Positions 1 through 5,048 of a stretch of 9,115 bases of DNA are shown here, piece after piece; position 1 is the first letter of the stretch, and every line of letters starts with the position of its first letter. A program made the position numbers and the translations under genes. The stretch is from Planctomycetota bacterium. GTDB taxonomy: Bacteria > Planctomycetota > Phycisphaerae > SM23-33 > FEN-1343. Location: assembly GCA_013203365.1 (NCBI GenBank), contig JABMQG010000387.1:1-9115 (forward strand). Reading direction: 5' to 3'. The notes beneath the pieces are model-generated. The model did not search any database, had not been told where the DNA came from, and saw only the letters and a program-made list of their open reading frames with translations.

Positions 1-1263
1 CTCGATTGCCATGATGCTGCCGCTGGGCCCCAGGCGAATTCCGCTCGCGACGAGGTCCACACCCTTTGCGGCCAGTTTGCCGAGTTGGAAGTTTCCGCTA
101 ATCTCCCCTATAATCGTGCCGTCGTCCAGGCCTCCGGCGGTCTTGATCGACAGCGTGCTGCCCTTGTTGGACCAGATCATCTCGATATCGGCCAGTTGCA
201 GGTTTTCGCCGTACACGGTGGCGCCGTCCTTGGCGGTCTCGGTCCATATCCTCTCGCCGAGGAAATGCAGCGCCGCTGCGCCGCGTTTTTCCGTGACGGT
301 GACGATCGTGCCGTCAGCGTCGGTATAGGTGACTGACTTGGCCTGGCCCGTCCCAACGTTAATGTACAAGCCCTCCGGAATAACCGTCACTTGCACCGAC
401 GCTACGGCAGTCAGGCCGTCTTGATCGGTCGCCGAGTAGGTGAACACGTCTTGGCCGATGAAGTGCCCCCGGGGCTCGTAGGTCAGGGCGGTACCGCTAT
501 CGACTACGACCACGCTCCCGTGCTGGCCTTGCGTCACGGCCGTAATCGTGAGCTTGTCGCTGTCGGCCGGCGGATCGGGCCAAAGGGTGTCGTTGGCCAG
601 GACGTCGATCGTCTGTGGGCCGGCCTCCGCAAGGACTGTGGCGAAGTCGTCGACGATGTCCGGCTTATCTGGTGTGTTTACCACGATCAGGGTTACGCAG
701 GCGGTATCCGTCAGGCCGGAGCTGTCGGCGACCGTGTATATGAAGCTGTCGGGACCGACGTAATCGCTGTTGGGGCGGTAGCGAAACATGCCCCGGCCCA
801 TGTTGATAACATTACCGTGGACGGGCAAGGTCGAGAGGGTGAACGACGTCAATCGATGATCTTCGACGTCGTAGTCGTTCCAGTTGACGTCGAAGGTCAA
901 AGGTTTGTCCTCGACGACGACGAAGCTGTCGTCTGCCGCTTGGGGCGCCTCGTTCACGGCGGTACCGCCTAAGACGGTGAAGCTCCCTCGCGGAGCCGTT
1001 TGTCCGTAGTCGATCATGCCGAAGTCGGTGGGCTCGGGCTGTCCGTGGTGCACGAGGTCAAACAAGGCAACAGACACGGCAATTCCAGGCCCGTCGGCAA
1101 GCGCCGACGCATCTGGGCCGGTGCCAAACGGGCATGGAACCTGGAATGGATGGCCCTGGCCCGATAATAAAAGCCGGGGCTCCAGGGCCTCCAGCAGTCC
1201 ACCGCATGGCTCGGAATCGCAACGTTGCTGACGTCTCATCTGGCTTGTGCCCGTGACAATCAT
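1..1263 (-). CDS. LEPR-XLL surface protein with cadherin-like repeats, N-terminal part (runs off left edge)
   Basis: An open frame without stop runs from ATG at 1263 to the window edge, giving 421 residues of a longer protein. GGAG lies 7 bases before the ATG, and in-frame stops lie just upstream. Residues 24-35 read LLEALEPRLLLS(G), the LEPR-XLL N-terminal signature of large exported planctomycete and verrucomicrobial proteins. Two cadherin/Ig-like repeats of the tandem-95 (Big_9) type follow. The first starts near residue 102 (VNEAPQAADDSF...ED) and the second near 196 (NTPDKPDIVDD). Both hold the HGxV, DxF.Y and DGLT-type motifs of that fold. From about 302 the character changes to short Gly-rich beta units (GEISGNFQLGKLAAKGVDL), suggesting a beta-helix or beta-solenoid. 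The known family role is cell-surface or extracellular structure and adhesion. The substrate and C-terminal anchor are not visible. Family confidence is high; function is unknown. Confidence 0.85.
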   Translation of the reverse strand, partial: MIVTGTSQMRRQQRCDSEPCGGLLEALEPRLLLSGQGHPFQVPCPFGTGPDASALADGPGIAVSVALFDLVHHGQPEPTDFGMIDYGQTAPRGSFTVLGGTAVNEAPQAADDSFVVVEDKPLTFDVNWNDYDVEDHRLTSFTLSTLPVHGNVINMGRGMFRYRPNSDYVGPDSFIYTVADSSGLTDTACVTLIVVNTPDKPDIVDDFATVLAEAGPQTIDVLANDTLWPDPPADSDKLTITAVTQGQHGSVVVVDSGTALTYEPRGHFIGQDVFTYSATDQDGLTAVASVQVTVIPEGLYINVGTGQAKSVTYTDADGTIVTVTEKRGAAALHFLGERIWTETAKDGATVYGENLQLADIEMIWSNKGSTLSIKTAGGLDDGTIIGEISGNFQLGKLAAKGVDLVASGIRLGPSGSIMAIE

Positions 1264-1316
1264 CGGCTCACTCCGCAAATGTTCACCTTGCGGCACAAAG
1301 ACACCGCTTCAGCGTC

Positions 1317-1346
1317 AAAAAAAAACGAACAACCCCGACCCTGTTC
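1317..1346 (-). terminator. terminator-like hairpin in the leader of the surface-protein gene
   Basis: On the minus strand GAACA (1346-1342) pairs with TGTTC (1331-1327), with an inner G-U pair possible. A run of nine T follows one base later (1325-1317). It lies between the predicted start point near 1399 and the ATG at 1263, so it could act as an attenuator. The stem is short and weak, and there is no upstream gene on this strand for it to terminate. Confidence 0.3.
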
Positions 1347-1405
1347 CTAACGTCGAAGATAGATCTGCCTAACATTATTCTGCGAACGAGTTGCTTTAAC
1401 AAATC

Positions 1406-1433
1406 ATTTTACCATAAGTCGCACAAATGACAA
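1406..1433 (-). promoter_or_regulatory. sigma-70-type promoter for the surface-protein gene
   Basis: Read on the minus strand: TTGTCA (1433-1428), 16 bp, TAAAAT (1411-1406). Each box matches the consensus at five of six positions. Transcription would start near 1399, leaving a leader of about 136 nt that contains the hairpin and T9 run at 1317-1346. Confidence 0.55.
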
Positions 1434-1563
1434 GATAACAATCTCATCGGCCACGGGTGGCGGGTAGCATCGTCCAACAGATCTAATGGCAGCCTCCATG
1501 GCGTTGAAATGTTTCGACGGCGGTTCTGCCCCGCATATTTCAGTGGTGCATGCAGGCATGGCG

Positions 1564-1581
1564 CCGAAAGCATGCTTTCGG
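1564..1581. repeat. perfect 18-bp palindrome upstream of coaD
   Basis: CCGAAAGC-AT-GCTTTCGG equals its own reverse complement over all 18 bases. It ends 15 bp before the -35 box of the coaD promoter. That position would suit an operator for a dimeric regulator. No T-run follows on either strand, so a terminator is unlikely. The binding protein is unknown. Confidence 0.45.
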
Positions 1582-1596
1582 GTGTGATTTGCGTGT

Positions 1597-1624
1597 TTGC
1601 CTGCGGGCCGGGCGCGCCTATAAT
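1597..1624 (+). promoter_or_regulatory. coaD promoter; predicted leaderless start
   Basis: TTGCCT (1597-1602), 16 bp, then a perfect TATAAT (1619-1624). Standard spacing puts +1 at 1631, exactly the A of the coaD ATG, so the transcript would have no 5' untranslated region. The only Shine-Dalgarno-like bases, GAGG one base before the ATG, are too close to work and would lie upstream of +1. Confidence 0.6.
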
Positions 1625-1630
1625 CGAGGC

Positions 1631-2197
1631 ATGAGCAAGCATACTCGTCGCATTGCGGTGTTCCCCGGCGCGTTCGATCCAGTAACCAACGGACACATGG
1701 ACGTGATTATTCGGGGCAGGGAGCTGTTTGACGAATTGGTGGTAGCTGTGGGGCACAACCCCCAGAAGCAGGACCTTTTCACGCCGGCCCAGCGGGTAGA
1801 GATGCTTCGCGGGCTTGTTGTGAAATTTTCCAACGTTCGCGTGGACAGCTATACCGGGCTAACAGTGGACTACGCCAAGAAGGTTGGCGCCACGGTCATC
1901 CTGCGAGGCATTCGCAACGCCGGCGACCTGCAATTCGAGCTTCAGATGGCCCAGACCAACCGGGAAGTCGCCGGCATCGACACAGTGTTCATCATGACCG
2001 ATGCACGCTACGCTTTCATATCATCCAGCCTTATCAAACAAGTGGCGGCCATGGGCGGGGACGTCTCGTCCCTGGTGCCAACCAAGGTGGCGGAGCGGAT
2101 TCGTACCAAAGTCGCATCAGATCCAAGCTCAAACAAAACCAAGGGCAAAAAAGGACCAAGGGCTAAAAAAATCGGCGTCAGGGGAGGGGGAGCCTGA
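1631..2197 (+). CDS. coaD: pantetheine-phosphate adenylyltransferase (PPAT)
   Basis: CoaD transfers AMP from ATP to 4'-phosphopantetheine to form dephospho-CoA, the penultimate step of coenzyme A synthesis, in the cytoplasm. The 188-residue product has the nucleotidyltransferase signature FPGAFDPVTNGHMD at residues 11-24, with the T/HxGH catalytic motif as T19-N-G-H22. RGIRNAGDLQFELQMAQ lies at 92-108 and ISSSLIKQVAAMGGDVSSLVP at 130-150, all typical of PPAT. The family usually ends near residue 160. Here a basic tail, 161-188, adds several Lys/Arg and ends in GGGA; part of it is encoded by a hairpin. The frame is open back to 1550, but those codons cover the promoter and lack homology, and family N-termini match the ATG at 1631. 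The gene is monocistronic, divergent from the surface gene and convergent with nadD. Confidence 0.95.
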   Translation: MSKHTRRIAVFPGAFDPVTNGHMDVIIRGRELFDELVVAVGHNPQKQDLFTPAQRVEMLRGLVVKFSNVRVDSYTGLTVDYAKKVGATVILRGIRNAGDLQFELQMAQTNREVAGIDTVFIMTDARYAFISSSLIKQVAAMGGDVSSLVPTKVAERIRTKVASDPSSNKTKGKKGPRAKKIGVRGGGA

Positions 2198-2202
2198 CGC
2201 CG
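2173..2202. terminator. 10-bp perfect hairpin spanning the coaD stop codon
   Basis: CGGCGTCAGG (2173-2182) pairs perfectly with CCTGACGCCG (2193-2202) around a 10-base purine loop. The coaD TGA (2195-2197) lies in the right arm. No T-run follows directly, so on its own it would pause polymerase or protect the mRNA 3' end rather than terminate intrinsically. Confidence 0.5.
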
Positions 2203-2211
2203 TAACTATCC

Positions 2212-2267
2212 TGGCCAAGGGAGGGAACTTGGCCAAGGAGCCTCTTAAGTTTTTTTCAGTTTTTTTT
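2212..2267 (+). terminator. putative coaD terminator: second hairpin then two T-runs
   Basis: TGGCCAAG (2212-2219) pairs with CTTGGCCA (2228-2235) around an 8-base loop. Two T-runs, T7 at 2250-2256 and T8 at 2260-2267, come 14 bases or more later. This is too far for a textbook intrinsic terminator, so the call is tentative. The rest of the 266-bp gap to nadD, about 2268-2463, shows no gene and no convincing nadD terminator. Confidence 0.4.
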
Positions 2268-2463
2268 CCAGTCTTCCAGTCATTGACTAGATCGACAAAG
2301 CCAGGTTTCTTGCTTTAGCCCAAGGCGAGCAACGCCCCTATTTTCTGACTTTCTAGGGTGGTCACCCCTGGATAACGATTGGGTTTTTCGGAAAAGACTG
2401 CCGGCGGCCTGGCACGATCGTCCCTTGTGTCTTGGGCTTTGGGTGGTGATGTTGCCGGAATAG

Positions 2464-3102
2464 TTATTGCCCCGTCTGCGACCGATACAGATCGTGCTGA
2501 TGGATGTAGTCGATGACGGCGTCCGGGGTGAGATAACGAACGCTCAATCCGGCTCGCAGTCGCCGGCGGATTTGCGTTGAGGATATCTCCACCAGGGGCG
2601 ATTGTATGACGCCGGCGGCAAGGCGGGCAACCTGCTCGCGTGAAAACCGCTCAAGTAGCGGTGATAAATACGCATCGAGGTTTTTTTCCGGCATTGGCGG
2701 GCGAACGGCCGTGACTATGCGGGCAAGGTCGACTACTTCGCTGGCCCTGTACCAGTTTGGCAGGTCCTCCAGCATGTCCAGGCCAATCACCCAGACCAAT
2801 TCCACGTCGTTTCCATAGCTATCCCGGCACCGCATCAGCGTATCGTAGGTATAGCTGGGGCCTGTGCGGGCCAGCTCCAGGTCGGAGACTTCGAACAGTT
2901 TGTCGTCTTCGACGGCCAGGGTCAGCATGGCAAGTCTATGCCGGGCCGGGACGGCCGGTGGACCCTTGTGGGGCGGCACGGCCGCAGGCATGAGCACGAT
3001 CCGCTCGGCGGCTAGGTGCTCGGCTACCGACCGGGCCACGATCAGGTGTGCGAAATGAACCGGGTCGAACGTCCCGCCGAGAATAACGAGTCTGTCGGGC
3101 AT
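2464..3102 (-). CDS. nadD: nicotinate-nucleotide adenylyltransferase
   Basis: NadD adenylylates nicotinate mononucleotide to deamido-NAD, the step before NAD synthetase, in the cytoplasm. The 212-residue product has the expected length. It shows the nucleotide-binding start LGGTFDPVHFAHL (8-20), PPHK (43-46), GPSYTYDTL (81-89), WVIGLDMLEDLPNW (104-117) and ISSTQIR (173-179), in family order. The second catalytic motif reads H16-F-A-H19 rather than the common HxGH; a Gly-to-Ala change is conservative and both histidines remain. The ATG at 3102 is preceded by GGAGA at 5 bases. The frame extends to 3189, but those codons cover the promoter. NadD is the fold relative of CoaD, and the two genes converge across a 266-bp gap. 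Divergent from the small lipoprotein gene. Confidence 0.95.
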   Translation of the reverse strand: MPDRLVILGGTFDPVHFAHLIVARSVAEHLAAERIVLMPAAVPPHKGPPAVPARHRLAMLTLAVEDDKLFEVSDLELARTGPSYTYDTLMRCRDSYGNDVELVWVIGLDMLEDLPNWYRASEVVDLARIVTAVRPPMPEKNLDAYLSPLLERFSREQVARLAAGVIQSPLVEISSTQIRRRLRAGLSVRYLTPDAVIDYIHQHDLYRSQTGQ

Positions 3103-3140
3103 CTGCGTCTCCAGGTTCAGACGGTACTTAAGATGCCTAG

Positions 3141-3170
3141 AATATACTAGCATCTTTTGATTTGTGGAAA
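3141..3170 (-). promoter_or_regulatory. probable nadD promoter
   Basis: On the minus strand: TTTCCA (3170-3165), 18 bp, TATATT (3146-3141). The predicted start point is near 3134, giving a leader of about 30 nt that carries the GGAGA ribosome site before the ATG at 3102. The -35 box is only a moderate match. Confidence 0.4.
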
Positions 3171-3201
3171 AACCCATGAAGGTTTTCAAGGTTTTCTTTC
3201 A

Positions 3202-3230
3202 TTGACTTGTTTTTCGCCGGGGGGTAGCAT
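3202..3230 (+). promoter_or_regulatory. promoter of the small lipoprotein gene
   Basis: TTGACT (3202-3207), 17 bp, TAGCAT (3225-3230). The -35 box matches at five of six positions and the -10 at four of six. The start point would be near 3237, with a leader of about 42 nt. The same -10 hexamer, TAGCAT, occurs in the promoter of the lysine-rich mini-gene at 4697-4702. Confidence 0.55.
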
Positions 3231-3278
3231 CAGGCAAGTTACGGTATCCGCTTTTTCTCTACCGTGGAGACGACGTTC

Positions 3279-3494
3279 ATGAAAAAGCTGATTGCGCTGC
3301 TGCTTGCCTGTATCGTTCTGGGTTTGACCGGATGCGCCACGATGACGGAGACGCCATCGGAACGGAACAGCCGGATTCTGCATAACTGGCGGATTCAGTC
3401 TCGCCAGTTGGTTGAGGACGTCGACACGGCGCTGCTGCTTGACAAGCCGTCGTCTTTGACCCCGTATCACATCCGGACCGGCTCAGCCTATTGA
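3279..3494 (+). CDS. small lipoprotein of unknown function, 71 aa
   Basis: The product starts MKKLIALLLACIVLGLTGC: a two-lysine n-region, a hydrophobic core and the lipobox L16-T-G-C19, so signal peptidase II should cleave before Cys19 and leave a 53-residue lipid-anchored chain. Ala20 at +2 would not signal inner-membrane retention in the E. coli rule. The mature part is polar and ends in RQLVEDVDTALLLDKPSSLTPYHIR. From memory, I associate this layout with small conserved planctomycete proteins (an acidic segment, then a D-[KR]-P-S-x-L-T stretch), but I cannot name a family. The start at 3279 has GGAGA 8 bases upstream. An upstream in-frame ATG at 3264 would put METTF before the signal peptide and is less likely. 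It has its own promoter and seems monocistronic. The 199 bp after it, to 3693, hold nothing I can support. Confidence 0.75.
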   Translation: MKKLIALLLACIVLGLTGCATMTETPSERNSRILHNWRIQSRQLVEDVDTALLLDKPSSLTPYHIRTGSAY

Positions 3495-3693
3495 TACGAA
3501 CGCACAAACCGACTCCCTCCAGAAGCCCTGGCTGCCCAACGGTTCGGGGTTTCCTTTCTCGCCATGGCACGGCCACCCGGTTCGGCTCCGAGGCCTGACC
3601 GGCGGACTGAACTAGGCGCTTTGGCCGCAATATTTTCCACTTGCCATACTATGCGCCGATGTGGCGAGCGGGCACGTCGAGGCCGGCCTGCCG

Positions 3694-4479
3694 TTATGTG
3701 CCGTCAGGCAGGTGCGGCGATAAAATGCTGGGGCGATAAGGCCCCCTCTGCCAGTGCCTGAGGAAAAACTCTATGGCTATTTCCGGATGACGCACGTGCC
3801 CTCCCGGGGTTGTGGTGATTGTCACCGATTGAAACCCTTTCTCCGTGAGGTACCCGTAGGCGTTCTTGGACTGGTTCACTATGGGTGCTAGATCGGAGCT
3901 GCCGTAGAAGATCAACACGGGCATCTGCCGTGCGGCGTCGGGATACCACCCGTCCACGGTGCTGCGGCGAAAGTTGCTTTGCCTCGCGCAAATAGCGGAA
4001 AAAATGTCGGGATGTCGCAGCCCGATGAACCACAATGGGAAGCCTCCGCCGGACCAACTGGTTAGAAAGATGTTACGCCGATCGATGTTGAACTTGAAGT
4101 GCAGTTGACCGAGGATTGTCAGCAGGAATAGCTCGTCCTGAAGCAGTAGCTTGTGCAACTGTGTGTCGCCGGGGGGGAACATGCCCCCACTGCTGAGCAG
4201 CGTTGGACAAACGAGGATGGCGCCTTGATCCTCGGCGATCTTCTTCCATTCCATCGCTTGTCGATCCGCCGTATCCCACGGGGCCGTTCCGTGCAGGCTG
4301 ATGATAACCGGCGCCGGTCGGCTGCGATTGTATCGGCTCGATACGTAAAGCTTATAGGTCCGCCCTGTGATCGGCTCTTTGATCAATGGCGCAGGGTTGG
4401 GAACGTTCTGTTCCTGCGTCACCGCGCAGCCCGCAAGCACAGACGTGAATAAAAAAAGTATCGTTGCAATCTTCGTCAT
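3694..4479 (-). CDS. lipid-anchored alpha/beta hydrolase (PHB depolymerase/esterase-like)
   Basis: With the start at 4479 the 261-residue product begins MTKIATILFLFTSVLAGC, a lipoprotein signal with lipobox L-A-G-C18. The mature enzyme has an alpha/beta-hydrolase pattern: strand plus oxyanion-type SLHGTAPWDT (61-70), nucleophile elbow S141-W-S143-G-G, probable acid D196 in FYGSSDLAP and probable base H228 in GGHVRHPE. Order and spacing fit the esterase/PHB-depolymerase-like group (LpqC type), which hydrolyses esters, often of polymers or feruloyl groups. The elbow reads SWSGG, with Ser in place of the usual first Gly. The substrate is unknown; the location is probably periplasmic or outer membrane. 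Starts at 4500 and 4509 are also in frame. I prefer 4479 because it puts the lysine next to the hydrophobic core, but no start has a strong ribosome site. It lies alone on the minus strand. Confidence 0.75.
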   Translation of the reverse strand: MTKIATILFLFTSVLAGCAVTQEQNVPNPAPLIKEPITGRTYKLYVSSRYNRSRPAPVIISLHGTAPWDTADRQAMEWKKIAEDQGAILVCPTLLSSGGMFPPGDTQLHKLLLQDELFLLTILGQLHFKFNIDRRNIFLTSWSGGGFPLWFIGLRHPDIFSAICARQSNFRRSTVDGWYPDAARQMPVLIFYGSSDLAPIVNQSKNAYGYLTEKGFQSVTITTTPGGHVRHPEIAIEFFLRHWQRGPYRPSILSPHLPDGT

Positions 4480-4535
4480 CGGTTCACTGTTCCCGCTCAT
4501 TTTCAGCATGCCCGGTGTGTGCCGCGCGTTGAAAT

Positions 4536-4564
4536 ATTGTAGGACCGCTCAGCCTTGCAGGCAA
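4536..4564 (-). promoter_or_regulatory. promoter of the hydrolase gene
   Basis: On the minus strand: TTGCCT (4564-4559), 17 bp, TACAAT (4541-4536). The -35 hexamer is the same as at coaD. The start point would be near 4529, giving a leader of about 20 to 50 nt depending on which ATG is used. Confidence 0.5.
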
Positions 4565-4629
4565 TGAGTTTGAAACCACGTTTGCAAACAGTCAAGACGA
4601 GGTGTGTTTTTTGACGATACATGAATTAG

Positions 4630-4661
4630 AAAAAAATTTTAGCGCACATTGTCGTGCGCTA
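4630..4661 (-). terminator. hairpin with T-run on the minus strand, upstream of the mini-gene
   Basis: TAGCGCAC (4640-4647) pairs perfectly with GTGCGCTA (4654-4661) around a 6-base loop. Read on the minus strand, the stem is followed by AAA and seven T (4636-4630), a plausible intrinsic terminator. It would stop transcripts coming from the surE side before the hydrolase promoter. On the plus strand it also sits 11 bp upstream of the mini-gene -35 box, so an operator or A-tract UP-element role (A7T4 at 4630-4640) is possible. Confidence 0.45.
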
Positions 4662-4672
4662 TGCGAAAAAGG

Positions 4673-4702
4673 TTGACAACGATGCGAAGTTGAATCTAGC
4701 AT
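4673..4702 (+). promoter_or_regulatory. strong promoter of the lysine-rich mini-gene
   Basis: Perfect TTGACA (4673-4678), 18 bp, TAGCAT (4697-4702). The predicted start point is near 4709, leaving a leader of about 20 nt that is almost wholly the Shine-Dalgarno element. A-tracts lie upstream at 4630-4636 and 4666-4670. Confidence 0.6.
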
Positions 4703-4712
4703 TACAAACAGA

Positions 4713-4723
4713 AAGGAGGTGAT
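4713..4723 (+). promoter_or_regulatory. near-perfect Shine-Dalgarno site of the mini-gene
   Basis: AAGGAGGTGAT is complementary over 11 bases to the usual 3' end of bacterial 16S rRNA. GGAGG ends 9 bases before the ATG at 4729. It is by far the strongest ribosome site in the window and fixes the start of a frame that would otherwise be passed over as too short. Confidence 0.85.
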
Positions 4724-4728
4724 AGCGC

Positions 4729-4845
4729 ATGGCGAAGAAAGCGAAGAAAGCGAAGAAGGCTGTGAAGAAGGCGAAGAAGGCTGTGAAGAAGACTGTGAAG
4801 AAGGCTGTGAAGAAGGCCAAGAAGTCAGCCAAGAAAAAAAGATAA
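4729..4845 (+). CDS. 38-aa lysine/alanine-rich, histone H1-like protein
   Basis: The product contains 21 Lys and 1 Arg among 38 residues, the rest being mostly Ala and Val. It consists of alternating AKK and AVKK units (MAKKAKKAKKAVKKAKKAVKK...SAKKKR) and has no acidic residue. This composition matches the C-terminal tails of histone H1 and bacterial H1-like proteins (Hc1, AlgP type), which bind DNA or RNA without sequence specificity; free-standing 38-residue versions are unusual. No globular domain, signal peptide or membrane segment is present. The gene is supported by a consensus promoter, an 11-base Shine-Dalgarno match and a downstream terminator, so it should be highly expressed. The DNA is a tandem repeat of gctgtgaagaag and gcgaagaag units (4759-4824), which may vary in length between strains. 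The nucleoid role is inferred from composition only; RNA or ribosome binding is an alternative. Confidence 0.8.
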   Translation: MAKKAKKAKKAVKKAKKAVKKTVKKAVKKAKKSAKKKR

Positions 4846-4869
4846 TGTCGCTGATGGTTTTCGGCGACA

Positions 4870-4891
4870 CTCGTTCAGCGAGTTGAACGAG
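4870..4891. other. perfect 8-bp hairpin preceding the terminator
   Basis: CTCGTTCA (4870-4877) pairs with TGAACGAG (4884-4891) around a 6-base loop. It lies 24 bases after the mini-gene stop and directly before the terminator stem. It may protect the short mRNA from 3' exonucleases. Confidence 0.5.
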
Positions 4892-4895
4892 CCCA

Positions 4896-4944
4896 AACGA
4901 CGGTGGTGGATGCCCAGGCCACGGAGGCATCCACCATCGTTTTT
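4896..4944 (+). terminator. rho-independent terminator of the mini-gene
   Basis: GGTGGATGCC (4905-4914) pairs perfectly with GGCATCCACC (4926-4935) around an 11-base loop. The stem extends outward through about nine more positions (4896-4904 with 4936-4944), including two G-U pairs and one mismatch. The right arm ends in a T5 run (4940-4944). Few T follow on the opposite strand, so it would serve surE less well, although surE converges on it. Confidence 0.8.
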
Positions 4945-5048
4945 GTTTGCGCCAAGGCCAAGCCGGTCGAGCATGCCGGTCCAGGTTACGGCACAGTGGT
5001 CAAGCTGGTGCAAGGTGAAGTAGATGAATTGGCGGCCGTCGATCGCGA

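Noticed and set aside
391..972. 193-residue plus-strand frame
   Set aside because: It is antisense to the LEPR-XLL protein, whose minus frame shows clear repeat motifs; the plus frame shows no domain and reflects codon bias.
1550..1630. 27-residue N-terminal extension of coaD
   Set aside because: It includes the -35 and -10 boxes, lacks a ribosome site and does not resemble CoaD; the family begins at the ATG at 1631.
1409..1756. 115-residue minus-strand frame
   Set aside because: It covers the promoters and overlaps the start of coaD in antisense, with no recognisable features.
3688..3713. Hairpin CCTGCC/GGCAGG at the hydrolase stop as a terminator
   Set aside because: The loop is 14 bases and no T-run follows on the minus strand.
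3564..3761. 65-residue plus-strand frame
   Set aside because: No ribosome site, low-complexity Arg/Ala/Pro composition, and overlap in antisense with the hydrolase 3' end.
4759..4824. CRISPR-like or satellite repeat
   Set aside because: The units are short, adjacent and in frame with a lysine-rich protein; there are no spacers.
4592..4930. 112-residue minus frame with Ser/Pro/Gln repeats
   Set aside because: The repeats are the antisense of the lysine codons of the mini-gene, and the frame crosses the mini-gene terminator and promoter.
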